Assembly: GCF_034259325.1 (NCBI RefSeq)
Contig: NZ_JAXIVS010000019.1
Location: 62,001 to 126,000 of the forward strand
Direction of reading: 5' to 3'
Length of the DNA: 64,000 nt
Source of the DNA: Hyalangium ruber
GTDB taxonomy: Bacteria; Myxococcota; Myxococcia; Myxococcales; Myxococcaceae
In this document: one piece after another, positions 53,214-60,912 of the stretch
How the letters are laid out: every line of letters begins with the position of its first letter
Position numbering within the stretch: the first letter of the stretch is position 1
Program-made: the position numbers and the translations under genes
Notes under the pieces: generated by a model
What the model was told of the DNA's origin: nothing
Database searches by the model: none
What the model saw: only the letters and a program-made list of their open reading frames with translations

Positions 53214-53996
53214 TTACTCCAGGGGCCCCTCGCGCACCAGCACGTGGCCTTCCTCCAACCCCGGCGGCACCAGGTGCAGCACCTCTCCCGCCTCAGCGCG
53301 CTCCAGCAGCCTCCGCAGCGCCGCCGTGTCCTTCACGGACACCCGCATCGTGGGGGCCACGGTGAGCCGGCGCTCCATGGCCGCCACCTGGCGCGCTTCG
53401 TCCTCCAGCTCCGTCTCGTAGAGGAAGCTCTGCTCCACATACTCATGAGCGCCCGGCACCCGCCCCACCAGCCGCAGCGGCCCCAGGCGCGTGTGGACGC
53501 GCACGCTCGGGTTGTGCCACTGCGCCACGCCTCGCAGGCGCCGCGCGCGCAGCATCCTCAGCGTCAGCATCTTCGCCCACATCCCGGCACGGATGCCGCG
53601 CACGAAGCTCAGCAGCGAGACTCCGATGAAGACCCCGGACACCACCGAGGGCGCCGCGTAGTAGGCCGCGCCGACGGTCAGCGCTTCGTCCGGAAGCCCC
53701 AGCCGCTCACGCGCCGAGTCCTCGAGCAGCCTCGCCGGACAGCGCAGCAGGCCGATGGCTCCCGGTAGCAGGTAGAGATCCGACACCACCCAGCTCGGAG
53801 TCCCCAGCGCACCGAACGCGAGCTGGTTCAGCTCCCGGTACTGCAGCACCAGCGCTCCGTGCTCCTCGGCTGGCAGGAAGGTCGCCGGGACTCCCGCGGG
53901 CTTCAGGTCCAGTGCCTGCGCGTTGGCGGAGGCACCCAACGCCGCGAGCGACAGCTCCGGGTGACGCGAGAAGAAGTCAGCGGCCAGCCCGTGCAT
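53214..53996 (-). CDS. hypothetical protein with one or two hydrophobic segments
   Basis: 260 residues. The ATG at 53996 follows the previous stop by one base (TGA-C-ATG), so it is translated from the same message as the amidinotransferase-like enzyme. A hydrophobic stretch lies near the middle (SGVFIGVSLLSFVRGI), and the C-terminus is charged. I recognise no domain. Tight coupling suggests it acts on, or anchors, the enzyme encoded upstream. Confidence 0.72.
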   Translation of the reverse strand: MHGLAADFFSRHPELSLAALGASANAQALDLKPAGVPATFLPAEEHGALVLQYRELNQLAFGALGTPSWVVSDLYLLPGAIGLLRCPARLLEDSARERLGLPDEALTVGAAYYAAPSVVSGVFIGVSLLSFVRGIRAGMWAKMLTLRMLRARRLRGVAQWHNPSVRVHTRLGPLRLVGRVPGAHEYVEQSFLYETELEDEARQVAAMERRLTVAPTMRVSVKDTAALRRLLERAEAGEVLHLVPPGLEEGHVLVREGPLE

Positions 53997-53997
53997 G

Positions 53998-54897
53998 TCA
54001 GCCCTCGGCCTCCATTCGCGCCGCCACCGCGGACAGGCGGTGCTCCTCCGGGACGGTGAACGAACCCGGCTCCAGCCGCGCCTGGGAGACCAGGCACCGG
54101 GACGCGCCGCCCCCCTTTTCGCACAGCTCCCGCATGACAAACGGGATAACGCGCATGCCCTGCGCCTCCACCAGGGCTCGCACCCGCTCCGGGACCACGC
54201 TCGGCGCGAGCAGCTCCCGCCCGAACGGCAAGCCATTGGTGGCGTAGCGGCGGATCTCCTCTCCCGTCACCGGCAGCAGCCGCTCTCGGCCGAAGCGCTG
54301 CTCCAGCAGGGCGTGGGAGGCTGGCGTCATGACCTCCGCGCATACCAGCATCCGGTCCACCGCGGGCAGTGGCAGCAGGGCCATGTTGCCGTGGAAGGCG
54401 GGCTCGCGCAGCTCGATGCGCAGCACCTCGCCCGGGAAGTACCGCGCCGCCGCCTCCATGCCCTCGAGGTTCGTGCGGACTCCGTGAAAGAGGAGCGTCG
54501 CCCCGTCGAAGGTCGCCACGTCCCCATGCGCCTCCCAGATGCCCACGCCCAGGTCCACCACCTCCAGGCCCATGCGCTGGGCCAGCCCGGACCAGTGCGC
54601 CTGTTCGCCCTGGCGGTGAGCCGAGAACATGCGCGGCAGCAGGAAGAGCGGCGCGGCGCCCTTGCGCGCCAGGATGTGGCCGGACTCGGCGGCGTAGGGC
54701 ATGCCGGTCAGCTCCGCCGAGGGAGAGGGCAGCGCCACCACCATCGCCCCGCGCGACTCCAGCGCTCGCGCGAAGCCCAGCCACTCCTGGCGCGCCGCGC
54801 GGGCGTCCACCTGCCCCGCGCCCTGGCTGCGGAAGTTGGCCCGTCCGCGCAGCGCCCACGTAGGCCCCGGCGGTGACATCAGGAATAGGTCGATCAT
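53998..54897 (-). CDS. amidinotransferase/dimethylarginine dimethylaminohydrolase-like enzyme
   Basis: 299 residues of the guanidino-modifying (GME) superfamily. Residues typical of it appear in order: MPYAAESGHILARKG, VDLGVGIWEAHGDVATF, EPAFHGNMALLP (catalytic His region) and EKGGGASRCLVS with the likely nucleophile Cys near the C-terminus. In related enzymes the last motif is GGxxHC, so Arg in place of His is notable. The substrate is unknown; the family includes arginine deiminase, DDAH and glycine amidinotransferase. It leads a two-gene operon. Confidence 0.78.
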   Translation of the reverse strand: MIDLFLMSPPGPTWALRGRANFRSQGAGQVDARAARQEWLGFARALESRGAMVVALPSPSAELTGMPYAAESGHILARKGAAPLFLLPRMFSAHRQGEQAHWSGLAQRMGLEVVDLGVGIWEAHGDVATFDGATLLFHGVRTNLEGMEAAARYFPGEVLRIELREPAFHGNMALLPLPAVDRMLVCAEVMTPASHALLEQRFGRERLLPVTGEEIRRYATNGLPFGRELLAPSVVPERVRALVEAQGMRVIPFVMRELCEKGGGASRCLVSQARLEPGSFTVPEEHRLSAVAARMEAEG

Positions 54898-54986
54898 CGC
54901 TTTCTCAGCTTATCCCGGCCTCCGGGCGGCAATGCACGATGGCCAAACGTCGATGCATCCATCTCTGGCCTCGGACGCGCGAGTCG

Positions 54987-56711
54987 ATGAGGCTCTGTCC
55001 CCGCGTGGACGAGACCAACCTGCCCGAACCCGATGAGCTACAGCGCCTGCTCTCCGCCGTGGTGTCCCTGCCGGCGCTGAGCCCCCATGCCGCGCGCCTG
55101 GAGCGCCTTCGCCAGGACTATGTCCGCGGCGTGGAGCGCAAGGATGCGCCCCTCTCCGTCGCCCTGGTGGGGGCCACCGGCGCCGGCAAGTCCACCCTGC
55201 TCAACGCCCTGGCCGGCCAACACCTGGCCCGCGAGGGAGAGAACCGGCCCACCAGCACCGCCTCCACCGTCTTCGCCCCGGCCGGCGCGGACCTGGAGTC
55301 GCTCGCCCGCGTGGGTGCCTCGGTGGTGCGCTACACCGCCAGCCCCCACGGCCTGTGGGCCGGGCAGATCTTCATCGACACGCCGGACCTCAACAGCGTG
55401 GCCACCGCCCACCGCGACGTGGCGCGCGCCGCGCTGGAGCTGGCCGACGTGGCCCTGGTGGTGATGCACCGCGGGAGCGTGGCCGAGGCCTCCCAGCTCC
55501 AGTTCCTCGCCGAGTTCGCCACGCGCCGCGCCCTCGTCTTCCTCATCAACTTCGCCGACGAGCTGTCCGCCGAGTCCCGCGAGGCCCTCAAGGCCCAGGC
55601 GCGCAAGCTCGCCTCCGAGCGGCTGGGGCTCTCGCAGGACGCCGTGCCCGCCTTCGCCATCAGCGCCCGGTCCGCGCGCGAGGGCAAGGATGTCTCGGGC
55701 GAGTTCGGCGCCTTCCTCTTCCACCTCCGGGAGCTGGCCACCCAGGCGGTGGCCTCGCGCGTACGCCGGGGCAACGCCCTGGGCGCTCTGGGCGAGGTGG
55801 CCTCGCGGGTGGACACCGCCCTGCGGGACACCGAGGAGCTGATCGGCCGCACCCGCTTCTCCCTGGAGGCCGGCCTCACCCGGATCGGCGAAGGGCTGCA
55901 CCACGACTTCGACATGCGCCTCGAGTTGGCCCACGGGCACCTCGCCACCGAGGTGCGCCGGCAGGCCGCGGGCCGCTTCTGGGGTCCGGCGGCCTGGGGC
56001 CTGCGCCTGTCCATGTGGGGAGCGGGCGGCCTCGGCGCCGCGACGCTGCTGTCCCGGACCAGCCTTCCGGTGGGGCTGGCGGTGGCCGCGGCCTCCACCG
56101 CGCTGGACGCGGTGCGACAGCGCACCCGCGCCCATGCCGCCGAGTCGGCGGTGGTGGAGCCCTTCGAGGATGACCTGACGGTGGAGGCGGCCGCGCGCGC
56201 CGCGCTCACCGAGGCCCGCGCCGTCGCACACGCCAGCGGGCTGGAGCCCGAGACCCTCGGAATCCCCAACACGCAGACCTTGCTGACGGAGTTGCAGTCG
56301 GCACGCGCGAGCACCTGGCGCTACACCGCCACCACGGCGGTGGCGGGGGCGGTCTCCGACTGGTGGAGCGTGGCGCGGTGGCTGGTGCTGCCGCTCATCA
56401 ACCTGCCCCTGTTCGTCCTGCTGGGGCACGTGGGCTACCGCGTGGTGCGCGCCTACCTGGAGGGACCGCTGCTGAGCACGGAGTACTTCCTCAACGCCGG
56501 CGCGCTCTTCATGCTGCTCGCCGGCGTGGGGGCGCTCCTGGCCTCAGCGAGTCTCGCGGGCGCTGGCCGAGCCGCTCACCGGGCGGGCCGGGCGCGGTTT
56601 TCCCAGGCCCTCGCCACCCTGAGCGGGAGGCTGGGAGAGGCTGTCGATGACAGCCTTCGCCCCGGGCGGGAGGCCGCGCGTCGCCTGCTCGCGCTCATCC
56701 GCACCCGTTGA
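54987..56711 (+). CDS. dynamin-like GTPase (second member)
   Basis: 574 residues from the ATG at 54987 (GTG at 55005 also possible). G1 is VGATGAGKST, G3 DTPDLNS; the expected NKxD appears as NFADE. The helical domain ends with two long hydrophobic segments (LVLPLINLPLFVLLGHVGY and ALFMLLAGVGALLASASL), suggesting membrane insertion. It resembles the GTPase at 38114-39853. Its last 168 bp overlap, tail to tail, the 3' end of the M23 peptidase gene on the other strand. Confidence 0.82.
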   Translation: MRLCPRVDETNLPEPDELQRLLSAVVSLPALSPHAARLERLRQDYVRGVERKDAPLSVALVGATGAGKSTLLNALAGQHLAREGENRPTSTASTVFAPAGADLESLARVGASVVRYTASPHGLWAGQIFIDTPDLNSVATAHRDVARAALELADVALVVMHRGSVAEASQLQFLAEFATRRALVFLINFADELSAESREALKAQARKLASERLGLSQDAVPAFAISARSAREGKDVSGEFGAFLFHLRELATQAVASRVRRGNALGALGEVASRVDTALRDTEELIGRTRFSLEAGLTRIGEGLHHDFDMRLELAHGHLATEVRRQAAGRFWGPAAWGLRLSMWGAGGLGAATLLSRTSLPVGLAVAAASTALDAVRQRTRAHAAESAVVEPFEDDLTVEAAARAALTEARAVAHASGLEPETLGIPNTQTLLTELQSARASTWRYTATTAVAGAVSDWWSVARWLVLPLINLPLFVLLGHVGYRVVRAYLEGPLLSTEYFLNAGALFMLLAGVGALLASASLAGAGRAAHRAGRARFSQALATLSGRLGEAVDDSLRPGREAARRLLALIRTR

Positions 56712-57320
56712 GAGCGACACCATCGGCTCGCCGACCTGCTGACGCTCGCGCGCCGCGACCATGTTCTCCTGGGACTCGCGGCACACCGGCGCGGCAATGC
56801 GCGTGTCACGCACCGGGTCGCCATAGCCGACGATGCGCGCCGGCACCGAGGGGTTGTTCCACCCGCGGCCCGACTCGCGCGCCACCTTGAAGTGCAGGTG
56901 CGGACCGCACGACCAGCCCGTGGAGCCGGAGAAGCCGAGGAGCTGGCCCTGCTTCACGCGCGCGCCGGACTTCACCACCACGGCGCTGAAGTGCAGGTAC
57001 TGCGTCTCCAGCCCGTCGCCATGGGAGACGACGACGTAGTTGGCCTGCGGAGCGAACTTCTCGTCGCAACCACCTTGCGTGCTGTCACCGCGCGCCAGGC
57101 GCACCACCCCGTCCCGTGCGGCGACGATGGGGGTGCCTTCCGGCATGCGGAAGTCCCACGCGTAGGTGTCGTTGTGCTTGTGGCTGCCCGTGTCGTGACC
57201 TTGGCTCACCGTGTAGATGCGGCCGCAGGCGAACGGAACGCCGACCTCGGGCATCGCCGCGAGGGAATTGGGGGAGACCACCGGAACCGAAGCGAGGATC
57301 AGGAGGGTGGGAAGGATCAT
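56544..57320 (-). CDS. exported M23-family peptidase
   Basis: 258 residues. A signal peptide (MILPTLLILASVPVV...SLAA) is followed by an LytM-type domain at ~25-180: the zinc/active-site motifs are SHKHNDTYAWDF (HxxxD) and GPHLHFKV (HxH), with Cys pairs likely disulfide-bonded. It should cut peptide cross-links in peptidoglycan, or bind them as an activator. The last ~55 residues are disordered and encoded antisense to the GTPase 3' end. The start is used by the only signal peptide in frame. Confidence 0.88.
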   Translation of the reverse strand: MILPTLLILASVPVVSPNSLAAMPEVGVPFACGRIYTVSQGHDTGSHKHNDTYAWDFRMPEGTPIVAARDGVVRLARGDSTQGGCDEKFAPQANYVVVSHGDGLETQYLHFSAVVVKSGARVKQGQLLGFSGSTGWSCGPHLHFKVARESGRGWNNPSVPARIVGYGDPVRDTRIAAPVCRESQENMVAARERQQVGEPMVSLSTGADEREQATRGLPPGAKAVIDSLSQPPAQGGEGLGKPRPARPVSGSASARETR

Positions 57321-57485
57321 GGTTGGGGCCGCCTCTCAACGGAGGGAGATCCTTCGCATATTCCGTGACCCTATTTCGCTAGTGGGCCGGCCGCCGCGCG
57401 GACCAGGAGAAAGGCCCTCGCTCGGCCAGCTGCTCACCCGTGCCCCGCATGGCCCTCCCTCCCCTAGGCTGTTAAAAACTCTGAC

Positions 57486-57495
57486 TGACTGGTCA
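57486..57495. promoter_or_regulatory. candidate TetR operator
   Basis: The palindrome TGACTGGTCA lies 30 bp before the TetR start, inside the AT-rich stretch that also holds TTAAAAA and TTTTTAA. An extra TGAC precedes it in the same helical phase. Placement between a promoter-like AT block and a self-encoded TetR suggests autoregulation of the TetR-hydroxylase pair. Confidence 0.5.
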
Positions 57496-57524
57496 CTTTT
57501 TAATCGAAGAGGTAGAACGAGGGC

Positions 57525-58184
57525 ATGCCTCCCCGTAAGGGCACACCCGCCGAGCCACCCCCGCGTCCCCGCCGCACGCAGCAGCAGCGCCGCGAGGAGA
57601 CGCGGCGCCGGCTGTTGGACGCCACCATCGAGGTGCTGGTGGAGCAGGGCTATGCCCGACTCACCACGGTGGAGGTGGCCCAGCGGGCGGGCGTCTCCCA
57701 GGGCGCCGTCTTCACCCACTTCGACACCAAGGCGGACCTGCTCGGCGCGGCGGTCGAGCACCTCTTCCCCCGCCTCATCCAGGACTACCTGGCTGGCTTC
57801 GGCGGGCTGACCAGCAGCACGGACCGGGTGAGCGCCGCGGTGGAGATGCTGTGGTCCATCTTCCAGCGCCCCGAGCTGCAGGCCGCCATCGAGCTGTACG
57901 TGGCGGCGCGCACGGACAAGGAGCTGCAGGCGGCGCTGGCCTCCATGGAGGGCCCCCACCGGGACAACCTGGTGCGCGTGGCGCGCGAGCTGTTCCCCGA
58001 GGGCGCCTCGCACCCGGACTTCGAGGCCGTGGTGGAGCTCGTCATCGACGCCATCCAGGGCAGCGCCATCGCGCGCGTGGCCCGGCCCGACCACCCCGCG
58101 CTCCAGCGGATGCGGCAGGTCCTCACCCGCTTCGTACGCAGCAGCTTCTCTCGCGGCCGGCACCGTCCGCTCAAACGGACTTGA
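57525..58184 (+). CDS. TetR-family regulator
   Basis: 219 residues. The N-terminal helix-turn-helix is RRLLDATIEVLVEQGYARLT, then VAQRAGVSQGAVFTHFDTK. The C-terminal ligand-binding domain is helical, with no recognisable ligand. It lies upstream of, and 11 bp from, a fatty-acid-hydroxylase-type membrane protein gene, and both read rightward. It probably represses that gene and itself through the palindrome near 57486. Confidence 0.9.
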   Translation: MPPRKGTPAEPPPRPRRTQQQRREETRRRLLDATIEVLVEQGYARLTTVEVAQRAGVSQGAVFTHFDTKADLLGAAVEHLFPRLIQDYLAGFGGLTSSTDRVSAAVEMLWSIFQRPELQAAIELYVAARTDKELQAALASMEGPHRDNLVRVARELFPEGASHPDFEAVVELVIDAIQGSAIARVARPDHPALQRMRQVLTRFVRSSFSRGRHRPLKRT

Positions 58185-58195
58185 GGAGGTCACCC

Positions 58196-59089
58196 ATGGA
58201 CACCGCTCACATTCCCGACCTCATCACCCCCGCGGTCCCCTTCTTCGTCGTCTCGCTCATCATCGAGGGCTGGGTAGCGAAACGAATGAAGGACTCGGGA
58301 CGCCCGCTGCTGGGCCACACGGTGAAGGACACCGCCGCCAGCCTCTCGATGGGGCTGGGCAACCTCGTTGTCGGCATCTTCTGGAAGGGCATCGCCTTCG
58401 CCTTCTACCTGGCGCTCTACCAGCTCACGCCGCTGCGGATGGGCTCGGGCGTGGCGGCCTGGGTGCTGCTCTTCTTCGCCGATGACCTCTGCTACTACTG
58501 GTTCCACCGCATCCACCACGAGGTCCGGCTCTTCTGGGCCTCGCACGTCATCCACCACTCCAGCGAGCACTACAACCTGTCCACGGCGCTGCGGCAGACG
58601 TGGACGCCCATGACGGGGCTGCCCTTCTGGGCTCCGCTGGCGCTGCTCGGCTTCCACCCGGCGATGATCGTCACCGCGCAGTCCATCAGCCTGCTCTACC
58701 AGTACTGGATTCACACCGAGGCCATCGGCCGAATGGGGCCGCTGGAGTGGGTGCTCAACACGCCCTCGCACCACCGGGCCCACCACGCCTCCAACGAGCG
58801 GTACCTGGACAAGAACTACGGCGGCATCCTCATCATCTGGGACCGGCTCTTCGGGACCTTCGAGCCCGAGACGGAGCGCCCCGTCTACGGGCTGACCAAG
58901 AACATCCACACCTTCAACCCGGTGCGCATCGCCTTCCACGAGTACGCCGCCATCATTCGGGACGTGCGGCGCCCCGGGCCGCTGCGCATCCGGCTCAGCC
59001 ACATCTTCCGAGGCCCGGGCTGGAAGCGCCCGGAGCCCGAGGCCCGCCCCGCCCCCACGCCCACGCCCACGCCGACCCTGCCGGCCTGA
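58196..59089 (+). CDS. sterol desaturase/fatty-acid hydroxylase family protein
   Basis: 297 residues with about five hydrophobic segments and the di-iron histidine clusters of the family: WFHRIHH, HVIHHSSEHYN and NTPSHHRAHH. It should hydroxylate or desaturate a lipid at the membrane surface. A Pro/Thr-rich tail (PTPTPTPT) ends the protein. Strong ribosome site GAGGAGGT 5-6 nt before the ATG. It is probably cotranscribed with the TetR gene. Confidence 0.88.
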   Translation: MDTAHIPDLITPAVPFFVVSLIIEGWVAKRMKDSGRPLLGHTVKDTAASLSMGLGNLVVGIFWKGIAFAFYLALYQLTPLRMGSGVAAWVLLFFADDLCYYWFHRIHHEVRLFWASHVIHHSSEHYNLSTALRQTWTPMTGLPFWAPLALLGFHPAMIVTAQSISLLYQYWIHTEAIGRMGPLEWVLNTPSHHRAHHASNERYLDKNYGGILIIWDRLFGTFEPETERPVYGLTKNIHTFNPVRIAFHEYAAIIRDVRRPGPLRIRLSHIFRGPGWKRPEPEARPAPTPTPTPTLPA

Positions 59090-59174
59090 GGCTTCCGCTT
59101 GGGGAAGAAGCCGACCTGAGCCAGTGTTCGCGCCCGCGCCGCGCCGTCACGGGGCGCACGGGAGGGAACCGCAC

Positions 59175-60608
59175 ATGAAGGCGCATTCCGGGAGGGCTCC
59201 ACGCGCGTGGTGGCTCGGGCTGTTGATGGCTCTCATGGGGTGCGCCACCGCGCAGTCCGCGGAGTCCGGTGCCGCTCCGGCCTCCGCCACTTCGGGAGAG
59301 CCGGTCACGGCCTTCGTGGGCGTCTCCGTCCTCCCGTTGGACTCCGACACGGTGCTCGTGGACCAGACCGTGGTGGTGCGCGGCGAGCGCATCGAGGCCA
59401 TCGGTCCCACTCCCTCCACGCCCGTGCCGGCTGGGGCGACGCGCATCGATGGGGCGGGCCGCTACCTCATGCCCGGCCTGGTGGACATGCACCTCCACCT
59501 GATGCCCGGCGAGGGCGCTCCCTCGGACCCGGCGGTACAGCAGCTCTCGCTGCTCCTGGCCAACGGCATCACCACCGCGCGCGCCCTGGTGGCGCCTCCT
59601 ACCGCCCTCGCCCTGCGTGAGCGCGTCGCGCGCAGGGAGGTGCTCGGTCCCCTGCTGCGGGTGGCGGGGCCCTCCTTCCACGGCAAGAGCGTGCAGGGCC
59701 CGGAGCAGGCCCGACAGAAGGTGCGGGAGCAGAAGGCCGCCGGCTATGACCTGATCAAGACCCATGGCGGCCTGGGCCGCGAGACGTACGACGCGATGGT
59801 GGCCGAGGCCAAGGCCCAAGGCCTGCGCGTGAGCGGGCACGTGACGCCGGACGTGGGGCTTGCGCGCGCGCTCGAGGCGGGCCAGCAGATCGAACACCTC
59901 GACGGGTACCTCGCCGCGCTCCTGCCTCCCGGGGACAAGGCGGAGGTGGGCCAGGTGGAGCTCGGTGACGTGCTCTCCCGGATGGACCTGGCCCGCCTGC
60001 CCGCCATCGCCGAGGCGACGAAGCGCGCGGGCATCTTCAACTCCCCCACCCTGGCCCTCTTCGAGGTGGTGGCCAGCGAGGGGGCCGTGCCGGAGCTGCG
60101 CACGCAGCGCGAGCTGCGCTACGTGCCGAGCGCCGCGGTCGATGCGTGGACGAAGGAGCTGCTCACGGGCCCCCTCTCGCAGGCCCCCGCCGCCAACAAG
60201 CAGAAGTTCCTCGAGCTGCGTCGCCAGGTGCTGCGCGGCCTGCACGCGGCGGGTGTCCCCCTGCTGGTGGGCTCGGACTCGCCCCAGCTCTTCATGGTGT
60301 CCGGCTTCGCCCTGCACCGGGAGATGGAGGCCCAGGTCGCCGCCGGCCTGCCTCCGCTCGCCGTGCTCCAGGCGGCCACGCGCAACGCGGCGGCCTACTT
60401 CGGAGAGTCCAGCCAATGGGGCGCCGTGGCTCCCGGCCAGCGCGCGGACCTGCTGCTGCTCAACGGCAACCCGCTGAAGGACATCCAGCTCGCGCGCGCC
60501 ATCGCCGGGGTGATGGCGCGTGGCCAATGGCTGCCCAAGAGCGAGCTGGATGCGAAGCTGGAGGAAGCGGCCACCGCCGCCAAGGCCACCAAGGCCGCCG
60601 GGAAGTAA
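59175..60608 (+). CDS. amidohydrolase-family lipoprotein
   Basis: 477 residues. The signal peptide ends LMALMGC (lipobox). The amidohydrolase barrel shows MPGLVDMHLHL (HxH), a Lys in YDLIKTHGG, SGHVTPD, IEHLDGYL and VGSDSPQL. These residues match the metal site of imidazolonepropionase/prolidase-like enzymes (HxH, carboxylated Lys, two His, Asp). The substrate is unknown; members cleave imides or Xaa-Pro dipeptides. The lipobox places it at an outer face, which is less usual for this family. Confidence 0.88.
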   Translation: MKAHSGRAPRAWWLGLLMALMGCATAQSAESGAAPASATSGEPVTAFVGVSVLPLDSDTVLVDQTVVVRGERIEAIGPTPSTPVPAGATRIDGAGRYLMPGLVDMHLHLMPGEGAPSDPAVQQLSLLLANGITTARALVAPPTALALRERVARREVLGPLLRVAGPSFHGKSVQGPEQARQKVREQKAAGYDLIKTHGGLGRETYDAMVAEAKAQGLRVSGHVTPDVGLARALEAGQQIEHLDGYLAALLPPGDKAEVGQVELGDVLSRMDLARLPAIAEATKRAGIFNSPTLALFEVVASEGAVPELRTQRELRYVPSAAVDAWTKELLTGPLSQAPAANKQKFLELRRQVLRGLHAAGVPLLVGSDSPQLFMVSGFALHREMEAQVAAGLPPLAVLQAATRNAAAYFGESSQWGAVAPGQRADLLLLNGNPLKDIQLARAIAGVMARGQWLPKSELDAKLEEAATAAKATKAAGK

Positions 60609-60912
60609 CCCATGCCCGCGCCTTAATCCCCTTCAGGTAAGTGAGTGAAGACCCAGTTCCCCAGAGAGGACCGCCGCCTCTCATGTGCATAGCCGCTCAG
60701 GCGCTTCCGCCAGGTGCTGAGGGCTGCTCAGCGGAAAGTTGGCTCCGAGTCTTGCCTTAGAGGCCGCCCCGGCGGCGCTTCCGTCAAACCTGTCTGATGT
60801 CTGACAGGTTTGCTCAGCCCCCGCTCTGGGCAGGCGCTCAAGTCCTGATCGCTCTGCCTCCACGGAAACGGTGACCATCGCTCAGTAGCTTCGGCAACTT
60901 TGCTGAAAGGGG
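60609..60912. other. 304-bp convergent gap with hairpins
   Basis: No gene is apparent. Two inverted repeats stand out: GCTGAG...CTCAGC at 60716-60732, and a perfect 10-bp palindrome CAAACCTGTC / GACAGGTTTG at 60785-60812 with an 8-nt loop. Both could fold as RNA stems. The second may act as terminator or regulator site. The region is convergent for both neighbours, so these are most simply 3' ends. Confidence 0.5.
60785..60812. terminator. perfect 10-bp inverted repeat in convergent gap
   Basis: Arms at 60785-60794 and 60803-60812 (CAAACCTGTC/GACAGGTTTG), loop 8 nt. There is no T-run directly after it on either strand, so termination would be weak. An operator role is an alternative. Confidence 0.4.
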
